A program made the translations under genes and the position numbers. A stretch of DNA of 64,000 bases from positions 1,118,730-1,182,729 of the forward strand of contig NZ_LMQH01000011.1 of assembly GCF_001424105.1 (NCBI RefSeq). The letters are read 5' to 3'. This document shows positions 9,874-18,304 of the stretch, piece after piece (the stretch's first letter is position 1; the number at the start of each line of letters is the position of its first letter). A model generated the notes under the pieces. It was not told the origin of the DNA and made no database searches. It saw only the letters and a list, made by a program, of their open reading frames with translations. The stretch comes from Chryseobacterium sp. Leaf394. Its GTDB lineage: Bacteria > Bacteroidota > Bacteroidia > Flavobacteriales > Weeksellaceae.

Positions 9874-9964
9874 TTAAATCTTAAATCTTAAATCTTAAAT
9901 CTTAAATCTCAAATCTCAAATTTTAAATTTTAAATCTTGAATCTTGAATCTTGAATCTTCAATC
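9874..9964. repeat. Heptanucleotide tandem array, 13 units
   Basis: Thirteen consecutive 7-bp units run without a phase break, drifting from TTAAATC through TCAAATC to TTGAATC. On the minus strand the first unit contains the last two bases of the ggt stop codon (TGA at 9965-9963). The other end lies 47 bp upstream of the dctA start. Confidence 0.95.
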
Positions 9965-11648
9965 ACTCCACCGCAACAGAATCATCACCACGGCCATCGG
10001 CAACAGCATGAATATTTCCGTTTTCATCCACCAAAATCATTTCCGTTCTGCCAAGTTGATCCCATCTTTCAGATTTGTAGCCTAAATTTTCAAGGTTTTT
10101 GATAGTGAATTCTGGAAAATTCTTTTCGAACGCAACCCATTCAGGCAACCACTGATGATGGAATTTTGGAGAATTAACGGCAAGATTGGCATTTAATTTA
10201 AAATCAATTACATTCACCACAGATTGAAAAACGGATGTTGGAATCGTCGTTCCACCCGGAGTTCCCACAACCATAAAAGGTTTTCCGTTTTTCATCACAA
10301 TCGTTGGAGTCATTGAAGAAAGCATTCTTTTTCCTGGCTGAATTTCGTTGGCTTTGCCTCCTATGGCACCAAACATATTGGGAACGCCGGGCTTCACGGA
10401 AAAATCATCCATTTCATTATTCAGAAAAAATCCTGCACCTGAAACGACAACTTTGCTGCCGTAAAGACCATTTAACGTCGTTGTCACAGCCGCTGCATTT
10501 CCATCCTTGTCGATTACCGAAATATGGGTAGTTTCCGTAGATTCTTTAGGTTGCTGAATGATTTTCCCAACCTCTGAACTCGGTGTGGCTTTGCTGAAAC
10601 TGAAAGATTTCCATCTGCTTTTTAAATATTCATCAGAAATTAAGTACGAAGTTTTATCATTGATGAAATCAGGATCACCCATATATTCTGCTCTGTCGGC
10701 AAAAGCTCTTCTTTCTGCTTCCACCATGATTTGCACTGCTTCAGTCGAATTTTGCTGATAGTTCTGTAGGTTTTCAAAAGAAGACATTTTCAGCATCTGT
10801 GCCAAAAGAATTCCTCCGCTTGAAGGTAGAGGCATAGAAAAAATGTCATTTTCTTTATATTTAAAATTCAAAGCCTTTCTTTCTGCAACTTTATAATTTT
10901 TGAGATCGTTTAAAGTAATGATGCCGTTGCCGTTTTTCATTTCTTTTACAATTAAATCGGCAGTTTTACCTTCGTAAAAACCTTTCATTCCGTTTTTCTG
11001 AATAAGTCTTAAAGTTTCTGCCAATTCTTTCTGTATCAGAATATCACCTTGCTTCCAGTCTGAATTTTTTACGAAAGCAATTTTGTTTTTGTTGTGCTCT
11101 GCAAAAAACTTCCTGCTGTAATTCAGTAAATCCGCTTCCTGACTGGTGATGGCAAAACCTTTTTCAGCAATATCGATGGCAGGCTGAATAAGCTTGTCCA
11201 TCGGAAGTTTACAGTATTTCAGTGTTGCAAAAAATCCGGCAACGCTTCCGGGAATTCCAACTGCCAATCTTCCGTTTTGAGACAGATCGGTATCAGCATT
11301 TCCTTTACTGTCGAGATACATATCTTTGAACGCCTTTGCAGGAGCGATTTCACGGTAATCCAAACTGAAACTCTCACCATTATTTTTCACACCTACCAAA
11401 AAGCCTCCGCCACCGATGTTTCCCGCCTGTGGATAGACTACGGCGAGGGCGTACTGAGTTGCAACAACGGCATCATAGGCATTTCCGCCCATTCTCAGAA
11501 TTTTTGCGCCTGCTTCACTTGCCAGAGGATGTGCACTTACCACAACACCTTTTTTAGAAACCTTCACTTCTTTTACGATCTTTATATCGGTGTATTGCGC
11601 TGATAGAGAACATGCTGCAAAGAGTAAAATACAGATAATATTTTTCAT
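9963..11648 (-). CDS. ggt: Gamma-glutamyltransferase
   Basis: This 561-residue N-terminal-nucleophile hydrolase cleaves or transfers the gamma-glutamyl group of glutathione, normally in the periplasm. A signal peptide (MKNIICILLFAACSLSAQ) is visible. The self-processing and catalytic threonine is Thr373 in TTHISVIDKDGNAAAVTT, at the start of the predicted small subunit. Other family blocks are AHPLASEAG, GGNAYDAVVA, GGGGFLV, PLPSSGGI and SGAGFFLNNEMDDFS near 399-413. Length is normal for a bacterial GGT. The stop codon overlaps a heptamer array. Monocistronic as far as visible. Confidence 0.94.
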   Translation of the reverse strand: MKNIICILLFAACSLSAQYTDIKIVKEVKVSKKGVVVSAHPLASEAGAKILRMGGNAYDAVVATQYALAVVYPQAGNIGGGGFLVGVKNNGESFSLDYREIAPAKAFKDMYLDSKGNADTDLSQNGRLAVGIPGSVAGFFATLKYCKLPMDKLIQPAIDIAEKGFAITSQEADLLNYSRKFFAEHNKNKIAFVKNSDWKQGDILIQKELAETLRLIQKNGMKGFYEGKTADLIVKEMKNGNGIITLNDLKNYKVAERKALNFKYKENDIFSMPLPSSGGILLAQMLKMSSFENLQNYQQNSTEAVQIMVEAERRAFADRAEYMGDPDFINDKTSYLISDEYLKSRWKSFSFSKATPSSEVGKIIQQPKESTETTHISVIDKDGNAAAVTTTLNGLYGSKVVVSGAGFFLNNEMDDFSVKPGVPNMFGAIGGKANEIQPGKRMLSSMTPTIVMKNGKPFMVVGTPGGTTIPTSVFQSVVNVIDFKLNANLAVNSPKFHHQWLPEWVAFEKNFPEFTIKNLENLGYKSERWDQLGRTEMILVDENGNIHAVADGRGDDSVAVE

Positions 11649-11704
11649 CGTTAAAATTTACAGTCTAAATTACACTTTTTGTTTCACGATAGACTTTAAA
11701 ATTT

Positions 11705-11712
11705 TATTTTTG
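11705..11712 (+). promoter_or_regulatory. Candidate -7 element TATTTTTG
   Basis: Matches the Bacteroidetes -7 consensus TAnnTTTG, 27 nt upstream of the threonine dehydrogenase ATG at 11740. The -33 element is not clear. Confidence 0.55.
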
Positions 11713-11739
11713 CTTTCAGTCAACCAATAAAAATTAGAA

Positions 11740-12702
11740 ATGGAGTCTTTCACGGAAAAAATACTGATAACAGGAGCTTTAGGACAAATAGGAACAGAAC
11801 TTACCAACCGTCTTGTAGAGATACATGGTGCTGAAAATGTGGTGGCTTCGGGTCTCGACAGGTATCAAAAAGGGCTTACATCTGCAGGTTATTACGAAAG
11901 AATGGATGTTACCAATACGCAGTTGGTAAGACAGGTAATCAAAGATTATGAGATCACCACTGTTTATCATTTGGCTTCTTTATTGTCCGGGACATCAGAG
12001 AAACAGCCTGTTTTCGCATGGAAACTGAATCTTGAACCTCTGCTGCATTTTTGTGAAATGGCGAAGGAAGGTTTGCTTAAAAAGATTTTCTGGCCAAGCT
12101 CCATTGCTGTTTTTGGAAAAGGAATTCCTAAAGAAAACGTCGGGCAGGATGTTGTTTTAAATCCTACCACTGTTTACGGAATTTCTAAAATGGCAGGTGA
12201 AAAATGGTGTGAATATTATTTTGACAAACATGGAGTTGATGTAAGAAGCATCCGCTATCCAGGTTTAATCTCGTGGAAAACTCCTGCAGGTGGTGGTACA
12301 ACCGATTATGCTGTTGAAATTTTTTATGAAGCTTTGGAAGAGGGAAAATACACAAGTTTCATTTCTGAAAACACAGGAATGCCGATGCTGTATATGGACG
12401 ATGCAATTGATGCGACATTGAAGTTAATGGATGCTCCAAAGGAAAGTTTAACAGTCCGGTCATCATATAATTTGGGTGGAATGTCATTTACTCCGAAAGA
12501 ACTTTCTGATGAAATTAAAAAAGAAATACCTGGATTCGAAGTAGATTACAAACCGGATTTCAGACAGGCAATTGCAGATTCATGGCCCGCATCTATCGAT
12601 GATTCTGTAGCAAAAAAAGATTGGGGACTGTCTTACAATTTCGGAATCTCTGAAATGACAAAAGATATGATCAAGAATCTGAAAGTTAAATTAAATAAAT
12701 AA
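11740..12702 (+). CDS. SDR-type L-threonine 3-dehydrogenase / NAD-dependent epimerase family
   Basis: This 320-residue extended SDR enzyme has the NAD-binding motif GALGQIGTE near residues 12-20 and the catalytic YGISK block near 146-150. The segments GGGTTDYAVEIFYEAL and MPMLYMDDAIDATLKL are characteristic of the short-chain threonine dehydrogenases known from Flavobacterium and other bacteria, which oxidise L-threonine to 2-amino-3-oxobutyrate. The usual partner, 2-amino-3-ketobutyrate CoA ligase, is not next to it, so the pathway link is by homology only. Other sugar-nucleotide epimerases share the fold; the specific motifs make threonine the best guess. Confidence 0.82.
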   Translation: MESFTEKILITGALGQIGTELTNRLVEIHGAENVVASGLDRYQKGLTSAGYYERMDVTNTQLVRQVIKDYEITTVYHLASLLSGTSEKQPVFAWKLNLEPLLHFCEMAKEGLLKKIFWPSSIAVFGKGIPKENVGQDVVLNPTTVYGISKMAGEKWCEYYFDKHGVDVRSIRYPGLISWKTPAGGGTTDYAVEIFYEALEEGKYTSFISENTGMPMLYMDDAIDATLKLMDAPKESLTVRSSYNLGGMSFTPKELSDEIKKEIPGFEVDYKPDFRQAIADSWPASIDDSVAKKDWGLSYNFGISEMTKDMIKNLKVKLNK

Positions 12703-12785
12703 TCTGACTTAAAGCTTTTATGTAATATTTAAATTTAAACATCTGTATAAAAGCAGTTTATATATTTTATCTAAAATTAAATTGA

Positions 12786-13538
12786 ATGATTCTCCTGACT
12801 TTTAATATTGTAAATTCTGATGCTGAGACCAAAAGTTCAGCAGGAATTTCAATGGTTGAAAGGTTGAAAATTACAGAAGAAAATACAAAATCGATTTTAC
12901 ACATTTTAGATGTACATGATATTAAAGCCAGTTTTTTTATTGAAATTTCCATCGTGGAAAAACTGCAGACACTTATAAAAGCAATTTCTGCTCAGGGGCA
13001 TGAAATTGCTTTTTATAATGAAAATTCCGCGCTTGCAAAAATCGATAATGTAAAAAAGCAAACCGAAGAATTGCTTTCCAAGCAGATTCGTGGAATCCGT
13101 CAGAAGGAAGTGAAATATTCTTTAGAAGAATTGAAATCGCTGGAATTTAATTACGTTTCAAATATCGACAATGCCAATATTCTCTTTCCTTTCAAAAGAT
13201 TAAAAAGAGATACCGAAATACTTGAAGATAACGGTGTGAGCGTTGTTCCGGAAAGTATTTCTCCCTACAGTCAGCTTCCATACAATGATTTTGTATTCCA
13301 GGTTTTGCCGATGCAGTATTATCAGAATATGGTTTTTGAAACACTGAAAAGTGAGGAGTATGTTTTGATTTACGTCAATTCATGGCAATTTACCGATTTC
13401 AGAAAGTACGGCCTGAAAATGCCATTTTACCGCCGTTACAATTCAGGCAAAAAAATGGAGGACAAACTTGTTGCCCTCCTTACTTTCATCAACGGAAAAG
13501 AACTTGCGACTTCCCGGATGAAAGATTATATTTTTTAA
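12786..13538 (+). CDS. Polysaccharide-deacetylase-like protein with lost catalytic residues
   Basis: This 250-residue protein has the order of NodB-type blocks: LTFNI at the N-terminus (usually TFDxE or TFDDG), KASFFIE (usually ATFF) and GHEIAFYNEN (usually GHEIxxHxxxH). The catalytic Asp is Asn and the metal-binding histidines after GHEI are missing, so it is probably not an active metal-dependent deacetylase. No signal peptide is seen, so it may be cytoplasmic. The C-terminal part keeps the YxNSWQF-like segment found in Bacteroidetes members. A small role in carbohydrate binding is possible. The assignment rests on block order rather than overall identity. Confidence 0.65.
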   Translation: MILLTFNIVNSDAETKSSAGISMVERLKITEENTKSILHILDVHDIKASFFIEISIVEKLQTLIKAISAQGHEIAFYNENSALAKIDNVKKQTEELLSKQIRGIRQKEVKYSLEELKSLEFNYVSNIDNANILFPFKRLKRDTEILEDNGVSVVPESISPYSQLPYNDFVFQVLPMQYYQNMVFETLKSEEYVLIYVNSWQFTDFRKYGLKMPFYRRYNSGKKMEDKLVALLTFINGKELATSRMKDYIF

Positions 13539-13589
13539 ATGCAGGATACGTGTTTCTAAATATATACATCATGTACTGCCGCATCGATT

Positions 13590-13645
13590 TCAAATCTCAA
13601 ATTTCAAATCTCAAATTTCAAATCTCAAATCTCAAATCTCAAATC
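13590..13645. repeat. Heptanucleotide tandem array, 8 units
   Basis: Eight in-phase 7-bp units of TCAAATC or TCAAATT occur. On the minus strand they read GATTTGA and begin 3 nt after the stop codon of the metallophosphoesterase (13651-13649), the same orientation as at ggt. Confidence 0.95.
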
Positions 13646-13648
13646 AGT

Positions 13649-14854
13649 TTACGACAATTCAAAAAGCGTAATCTCCGGCAAAACGCCAACCCGTCCCGGA
13701 TACGCCAGGACGCCGAAACCGCGGTTTACATAAAGCAATTTTCCTTCACTCTCATACAGATCAGCCCATTTAGGATATTTGTATTGTACAGGCGACCATT
13801 TTACATTTTTTAAATCCAAACCAAACTGCATACCGTGGGTGTGACCGGAAAGTGTCAGATGAACATTTCCTGGATGTTTTTTCACAATAGCATCAAAGTG
13901 TGAAGGGTCATGGCTCATTAAAATCTTTGGAGCAGATTCAGGGATGCCTTTCAGAGCCTTGTCTAAATCTCCGTATTGTGGAAATGGCTTCAGACCCCAG
14001 TTTTCTATTCCTAAAATGTAAAGCTTTTCACCATTTCTTTCAATGACACGGTTTTCGTTTCTCAAATTCTCAAAACCGGCTTGCCTTTCATATTCAATAA
14101 GTGTGTTCAGATTGTCAATTTTGGCTTGCGGAGATTTCCAGGTAACGTAATCACCGTAGTCGTGGTTTCCTAGTGTTGCCAGTTTACCGTCTTTAGATTT
14201 AATTTTTGAAAATAGTGGAATGAAAGGCTTGAATTCCTCAGCAACATTATTCACCATATCACCTGTAAAAAGAACAAGATCAGGCCTTTGCTCATTAATC
14301 AAATCAATTGCATGCTGCAGTTTTTCCGGATTTTGGAAACTGCCGCTGTGCACATCCGAAATCTGAATGATTTTGTAGCCTTTGAAACTTTTTCCCAGTC
14401 CCGGAATTTTAATTTTTACTTTTCTTACTCTGTGCCTGAACTTTCCAAAAGTAATTCCGTCAATAAACAGTGCGGAAAATGCTCCGCCAAGTCCCAAACC
14501 GACCAGACTTAAAAATTTTCTTCTTTCAGGAAAGAAATGATTGCCGGGTTTTGTGAAATTGAAAAAGTAAGTTCCTGTACGGAAGATATCATCCACTAAT
14601 AAAAATAAAACGACAAAAATTTTTGGCAGTATAAAAATCAAAAACAGCGAAACAGTGAGATGAAGTCGGGTAGGGTCTTTGTCTGCACGGGAAATGTTGG
14701 TAAGCTCGTAAGCAAACAGTCCGTAAACCGATAATGTGATGGTCCAATATGCAATTTTGATCCAGAAATTATCGGTCAGTGTTCTCACTGCCTGATAGAT
14801 ATAGACTTCCAATAACAGGAAAATTGCGGTGATGATTAAAAAATTCTTCTGCAT
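13649..14854 (-). CDS. Membrane-bound metallophosphoesterase (YkuE/YaeI-like)
   Basis: This 401-residue protein has about four hydrophobic segments in its first ~150 residues and a calcineurin-type phosphoesterase domain after them. The metal-binding blocks are visible in order: QISDVHSGSF, TGDMVNN, LGNHDYGDY, MSHDPSHF and LSGHTHGMQFG. Family members hydrolyse phosphodiesters or phosphomonoesters; membrane-linked relatives act on lipid A precursors or other phospholipids, but specificity cannot be read here. The N-terminal helices make it a probable inner-membrane protein. Length and domain order are normal for Bacteroidetes members. Confidence 0.9.
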   Translation of the reverse strand: MQKNFLIITAIFLLLEVYIYQAVRTLTDNFWIKIAYWTITLSVYGLFAYELTNISRADKDPTRLHLTVSLFLIFILPKIFVVLFLLVDDIFRTGTYFFNFTKPGNHFFPERRKFLSLVGLGLGGAFSALFIDGITFGKFRHRVRKVKIKIPGLGKSFKGYKIIQISDVHSGSFQNPEKLQHAIDLINEQRPDLVLFTGDMVNNVAEEFKPFIPLFSKIKSKDGKLATLGNHDYGDYVTWKSPQAKIDNLNTLIEYERQAGFENLRNENRVIERNGEKLYILGIENWGLKPFPQYGDLDKALKGIPESAPKILMSHDPSHFDAIVKKHPGNVHLTLSGHTHGMQFGLDLKNVKWSPVQYKYPKWADLYESEGKLLYVNRGFGVLAYPGRVGVLPEITLFELS

Positions 14855-14864
14855 AACATTTAAA

Positions 14865-14894
14865 AAAGCACAAAAGAGAATTCCTTTGTGCTTT
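14865..14894 (-). terminator. Terminator of the ketoacyl-ACP synthase gene
   Basis: The stem AAAGCACAAA / TTTGTGCTTT (10 bp) is followed on the minus strand by a T run, 23 nt past the stop at 14918. Confidence 0.75.
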
Positions 14895-14917
14895 GTATTT
14901 TTAATTTAAAATAAATT

Positions 14918-15985
14918 TTAAGGGAATCTGTAAACAATAGCGTTGATGTTCATCCCGGCACCTACCGACGTCATCACTACATTGTCTTTTGCTTTAAACG
15001 AATGACCCTCCATTTTTCCTTTAATTATTAAATCAAACATAGTAGGAATCGTTGCTACAGATGAATTTCCAAACTCCTGAATGGTCATCGGTGAAATAGC
15101 ATGATCATAATCTTTGATATCATAAAGCTTGTGAAGTCTTTCTATCATAGCATAATCCATCTTAGCATTCGCCTGATGAATTAAAATTTTACTGATATTT
15201 TCAATTGAAAGTCCGGCATCATCAATAGTTTCCTTGATGGCAACAGGAACGTTTTTCAGGGCGTATTCGTAAATTTTCCGGCCCTGCATTCTCACGTATA
15301 GTCTGTTTTGATCTGAATCTTTATTTAACGAAGATCCGTTGGCAAGATAATTCAATTCCGGACCGTTGTCACAGATAGTGTTGTGAGCAATAATACCTAC
15401 ATTTTCTTCTTCAGTAGCAGTAACTACAACTGCTCCGGCACCGTCTGCGAAAATCATTCTGTTTCTGTCGTAAGGATCAGTTACTCTGCTTAAAGTTTCG
15501 CTCCCTACCACCAAAATATTTTTTGCAGTTCCTGCTTTGATAAAATGGTCAGCTAAAATCATGGCCTCAACCCAACCCGGGCAGCCAAACATCATGTCGT
15601 AAGTGATGCATTTTCTGTTTTTAATGCCCAGAAGATTTTTCACTCTGGCAGCCATATTCGGCATGAAATCAGCGTATCCTTTGACGCTTACTTCACCGAA
15701 ATTACTGGCATAAATTATATAATCTAAGGTTTCGGGATCAATTTTGGCGTCTTCGATCGCGTTTTTTGCTGCTTCGTAGCCAATTTTTGAGTTGCTTTGG
15801 TCATCTTCTATAAACCTTCGGTTTTCAATCTCTGTAATTTCTACAAATTTTGAAATAGTTTCTTCTGCGGGTTTGTCGATTTTCAAGCCGTCTTCTGCGT
15901 AGAATTCAGAATCTAAAAAAAAATCTCTTCCAACAATTCTGCCGGGAAGATAAGATCCTGAGCCGATAATGATCGTATTAGGCAT
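14918..15985 (-). CDS. 3-oxoacyl-ACP synthase III family protein (FabH-like)
   Basis: This 355-residue thiolase-fold condensing enzyme would join an acyl primer to malonyl-ACP. The active-site Cys135 (MMFGCPGW), His270 (ILIHQANAK) and Asn307 (EFGNSSVATIP) form the KAS III Cys-His-Asn triad. It is about 35 residues longer than housekeeping FabH (about 317), mainly through a longer N-terminal half, so it may be a FabH paralogue for a special primer rather than the main fatty acid initiator. A TAACTTTG promoter element lies just upstream. The gene is divergent from a small membrane-protein gene. Confidence 0.86.
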   Translation of the reverse strand: MPNTIIIGSGSYLPGRIVGRDFFLDSEFYAEDGLKIDKPAEETISKFVEITEIENRRFIEDDQSNSKIGYEAAKNAIEDAKIDPETLDYIIYASNFGEVSVKGYADFMPNMAARVKNLLGIKNRKCITYDMMFGCPGWVEAMILADHFIKAGTAKNILVVGSETLSRVTDPYDRNRMIFADGAGAVVVTATEEENVGIIAHNTICDNGPELNYLANGSSLNKDSDQNRLYVRMQGRKIYEYALKNVPVAIKETIDDAGLSIENISKILIHQANAKMDYAMIERLHKLYDIKDYDHAISPMTIQEFGNSSVATIPTMFDLIIKGKMEGHSFKAKDNVVMTSVGAGMNINAIVYRFP

Positions 15986-16011
15986 TATTTTATATAATTT
16001 TTTTAAGGATG

Positions 16012-16019
16012 CAAAGTTA
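16012..16019 (-). promoter_or_regulatory. Candidate -7 element TAACTTTG for the KAS III gene
   Basis: On the minus strand TAACTTTG lies about 27 nt before the ATG at 15985. It faces a divergent element at 16057. Confidence 0.6.
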
Positions 16020-16056
16020 ATAATTAATATTAATAAGAAAGAATTAAAATTATTAT

Positions 16057-16064
16057 TAAATTTG
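16057..16064 (+). promoter_or_regulatory. Candidate -7 element TAAATTTG
   Basis: Matches TAnnTTTG, 22 nt upstream of the ATG at 16087; probably drives the small membrane protein, ubiE and porT. Confidence 0.6.
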
Positions 16065-16086
16065 CAAAAATTGTACTTTATACATT

Positions 16087-16656
16087 ATGAAAAACAATCC
16101 TTCACTAAAAGGTCTTTTGATAGCATTGGTGGCGTTTGCAGGAGCCTTTGGGATTTATTTCTTTTTTCTTGCCAAGAAAAACTATTACGTGGTAGACAAC
16201 CCTACACCGAAAACTTTTTACTATAAGATAAACAATGGCAGTGAAGGCGTAATCTCTGCAGGACAAACCGTTAATATTGATCTTAGCAAGGGTGAAAATA
16301 GCATAAAAGTTTTTGATCAGAATAAAAAAATCATTTACGATTCTGCATTTAAAGTAAATAAGGAAAGAGGGCTTATTAACCTTGCTCATCAGGATTATTA
16401 TATCAATGAGCAATATTATGGGTACAACCTAAAGAAAGATTCCTTACTTTTGGCACTTGATAAGACTGTGATCGACGGAAAGGCATATTATGGCGGAGCA
16501 AAACATTTTAATAAACTTTATACGGAAGATTTTTATTATAATGTGGATGAAGAATATGACAGGCTGATCAAAAACATTCAAAAGATAGAATCCCGTACAA
16601 AGATTTTCAGAAAGCAGGATTATCTCAATTATTATAACGAATATTACAAGTTTTGA
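16087..16656 (+). CDS. Hypothetical single-pass membrane protein upstream of ubiE
   Basis: This 189-residue protein has one N-terminal membrane segment at about residues 8-29 (LLIALVAFAGAFGIYFFFL), then a charged, tyrosine-rich domain likely outside the cytoplasm. I do not recognise the family. The early extracellular part looks beta-rich (YYKINNGSEG, NSIKVFD) and the C-terminal third helical. Its TGA stop overlaps the TTG start of ubiE by two bases (16653-16656, TTGA), so translation may be coupled. Sitting at the head of a ubiE-porT cluster suggests co-expression with them. Confidence 0.75.
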   Translation: MKNNPSLKGLLIALVAFAGAFGIYFFFLAKKNYYVVDNPTPKTFYYKINNGSEGVISAGQTVNIDLSKGENSIKVFDQNKKIIYDSAFKVNKERGLINLAHQDYYINEQYYGYNLKKDSLLLALDKTVIDGKAYYGGAKHFNKLYTEDFYYNVDEEYDRLIKNIQKIESRTKIFRKQDYLNYYNEYYKF

Positions 16657-17384
16657 CAAAAGATATCAACAATGTGACGCCTTACAACTCTGAGGCAACG
16701 AAAAAAAGCCAGGTGGAGGATATGTTTGACAATATTGCTCCGAAATATGATTTGCTGAACCACGTTTTATCAATGAAAATTGATGTTTTATGGAGAAATA
16801 CATTGGTCAGCTGGATGAAGAAAGATGCGCCTCAGGAAGTACTTGATGTGGCTACCGGAACAGGCGATCTTGCTATTGCTGTTGAAAAAGGAACACAGGC
16901 AAAAGTAGTTGGTTTGGATTTATCGCAACAAATGTTAAATGTTGGCGTTATTAAAATAAAAAAACTTAAATTAGACGGCAAAATTTCCATGCAGAAAGGT
17001 GATGCTGAGAACCTTCCTTTTGAAGACAACAGGTTCGATTCAGTGTCTGTAGCATTTGGAGTTAGAAATTTTGAAAACCTTACAAAAGGTTTGTCTGAGC
17101 TGAGAAGAGTAGTGAAGGAAAATAAAAGTATTTACATACTTGAGTTTTCTAAAGTAGAAGGTTTTTTAGGACCGTTTTATATGTTTTATTTTAAAAACAT
17201 TTTGCCGGCAATCGGCAGATTGGTTTCTAAAGACAACAGAGCCTACACCTACCTTCCGGATTCTGTGAATGCTTTCCCGTTTGGTGAAAAGATGAAGCAG
17301 ATCCTTTTAGATACAGGATTTAAAAAAGTTGAATATAAAAAACTAAGTTTAGGTATAGCCACAATTTATAAAGCAACAAAGTAA
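16653..17384 (+). CDS. ubiE: Demethylmenaquinone methyltransferase
   Basis: This 243-residue class I SAM methyltransferase makes the last step of menaquinone synthesis, methylating demethylmenaquinone. Visible blocks are the N-terminal VEDMFDNIAPKYDLLN, the SAM motif LDVATGTGDLAI near 66-77, the acidic end GLDLS near 91 and the UbiE pattern SVAFGVRNFENL near 133. Length is normal for UbiE/MenG. The start is a TTG at 16653 overlapping the previous stop. No in-frame ATG lies between this TTG and the conserved N-terminus. porT follows 3 nt downstream. Confidence 0.93.
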   Translation: MTKDINNVTPYNSEATKKSQVEDMFDNIAPKYDLLNHVLSMKIDVLWRNTLVSWMKKDAPQEVLDVATGTGDLAIAVEKGTQAKVVGLDLSQQMLNVGVIKIKKLKLDGKISMQKGDAENLPFEDNRFDSVSVAFGVRNFENLTKGLSELRRVVKENKSIYILEFSKVEGFLGPFYMFYFKNILPAIGRLVSKDNRAYTYLPDSVNAFPFGEKMKQILLDTGFKKVEYKKLSLGIATIYKATK

Positions 17385-17387
17385 CCT

Positions 17388-18170
17388 ATGAATAAATTTT
17401 TATTAAAAGCACTGGTTTTTGCCTCCGTAAATATCGCAGTTTTTGCAGATGCACAATTCAGAACCCGTAACAGGATGGATAAGTTGGAAAGTTTTGATCA
17501 GCAGAAAGTCAGCTGGGGATTCTATCTTAATGGTAATATGATGGACTACCATATCAACCTTAATCCGAGATACGGTATGGATGGAAACAGAAACCTAGTA
17601 ACATCAAAACCGAGTTACAGCTTTGGAGCAGGGCTTATCGGAAAACTCAGAATCAATGATAATCTTGATTTGAGAATGGAACCGGGGTTACAGTTTGGTC
17701 AGAGAGAAGTTGTTTTCAACACGCAGTCTAATGATCAGTATCAGAACGGTACTTTGACGAATCCTCCATTTGCACCTCTAGGTCTGGCGGAGAAAGATAC
17801 GCACAGACAGATTAAATCTACTTTAGTTGACGTTCCTGTATTGCTTGAACTTCACGGTGACAGATGGTACAACTCAAGACCGTACATTGCTGCCGGTGTA
17901 AACTATATCGTAAATCTTCAGTCTAATTCAGATTCTACAGAAGATAACCTTCAGCAGGTTTTCAGATCTACAACGCACAATTTTGCCTGGTCGGCAGAAT
18001 TTGGAGTACAGTTTTACTTCAATAAGTTTAAACTTACGCCAGCAGTGAGAGGTACATTCTTCATGAACAACGAAATGGTGGCAGATAATGCATCTACACC
18101 TCCTTACTGGTCTGCGGCAGTTTCTACGCTTCAGACAAGAGCAGTAATGTTTGTTCTTAAATTTGAATGA
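17388..18170 (+). CDS. porT: PorT-like outer-membrane protein of type IX secretion
   Basis: This 260-residue protein has a signal peptide ending near AVFADAQ and an outer-membrane beta-barrel pattern with alternating strands (VSWGFYLNGNMMDYHINL, MEPGLQFGQREVVF, RPYIAAGVNYIV) and a terminal aromatic strand ending KFE. PorT/SprT is a component of the Bacteroidetes type IX secretion system used for gliding and exoenzyme export. Adjacency to ubiE is, to my knowledge, common for porT in this phylum and supports the call. The start is 3 nt after ubiE. No other T9SS gene lies in this window. Confidence 0.82.
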   Translation: MNKFLLKALVFASVNIAVFADAQFRTRNRMDKLESFDQQKVSWGFYLNGNMMDYHINLNPRYGMDGNRNLVTSKPSYSFGAGLIGKLRINDNLDLRMEPGLQFGQREVVFNTQSNDQYQNGTLTNPPFAPLGLAEKDTHRQIKSTLVDVPVLLELHGDRWYNSRPYIAAGVNYIVNLQSNSDSTEDNLQQVFRSTTHNFAWSAEFGVQFYFNKFKLTPAVRGTFFMNNEMVADNASTPPYWSAAVSTLQTRAVMFVLKFE

Positions 18171-18187
18171 TTTAATTAAATGATAAT

Positions 18188-18216
18188 AAAGGAGATACAG
18201 AAATGTGTCTCCTTTT
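18188..18216 (+). terminator. Rho-independent terminator after porT
   Basis: A 12-bp stem with one G-U pair (AAAGGAGATACA / TGTGTCTCCTTT), a GAAA tetraloop and a T run follow the porT stop. Confidence 0.88.
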
Positions 18217-18271
18217 TTCGTTTTAAACCTAAATATCATGGTTTTTATTTTTGTCCGTACCATTATTTTCC

Positions 18272-18279
18272 TATTTTTG
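18272..18279 (+). promoter_or_regulatory. Candidate -7 element TATTTTTG upstream of zapA operon
   Basis: Matches TAnnTTTG, 25 nt before the ATG at 18305. A second match, TATTTTTG, lies at 18246-18253. Confidence 0.5.
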
Positions 18280-18304
18280 TGAGAAGTTAGAATATCAACC
18301 TGAA

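Noticed and set aside
13382..13813. A 143-codon plus-strand frame over the heptamer array and the end of the metallophosphoesterase gene
   Set aside because: It crosses a stop-adjacent repeat and overlaps two supported genes; translation is low-complexity in the array.
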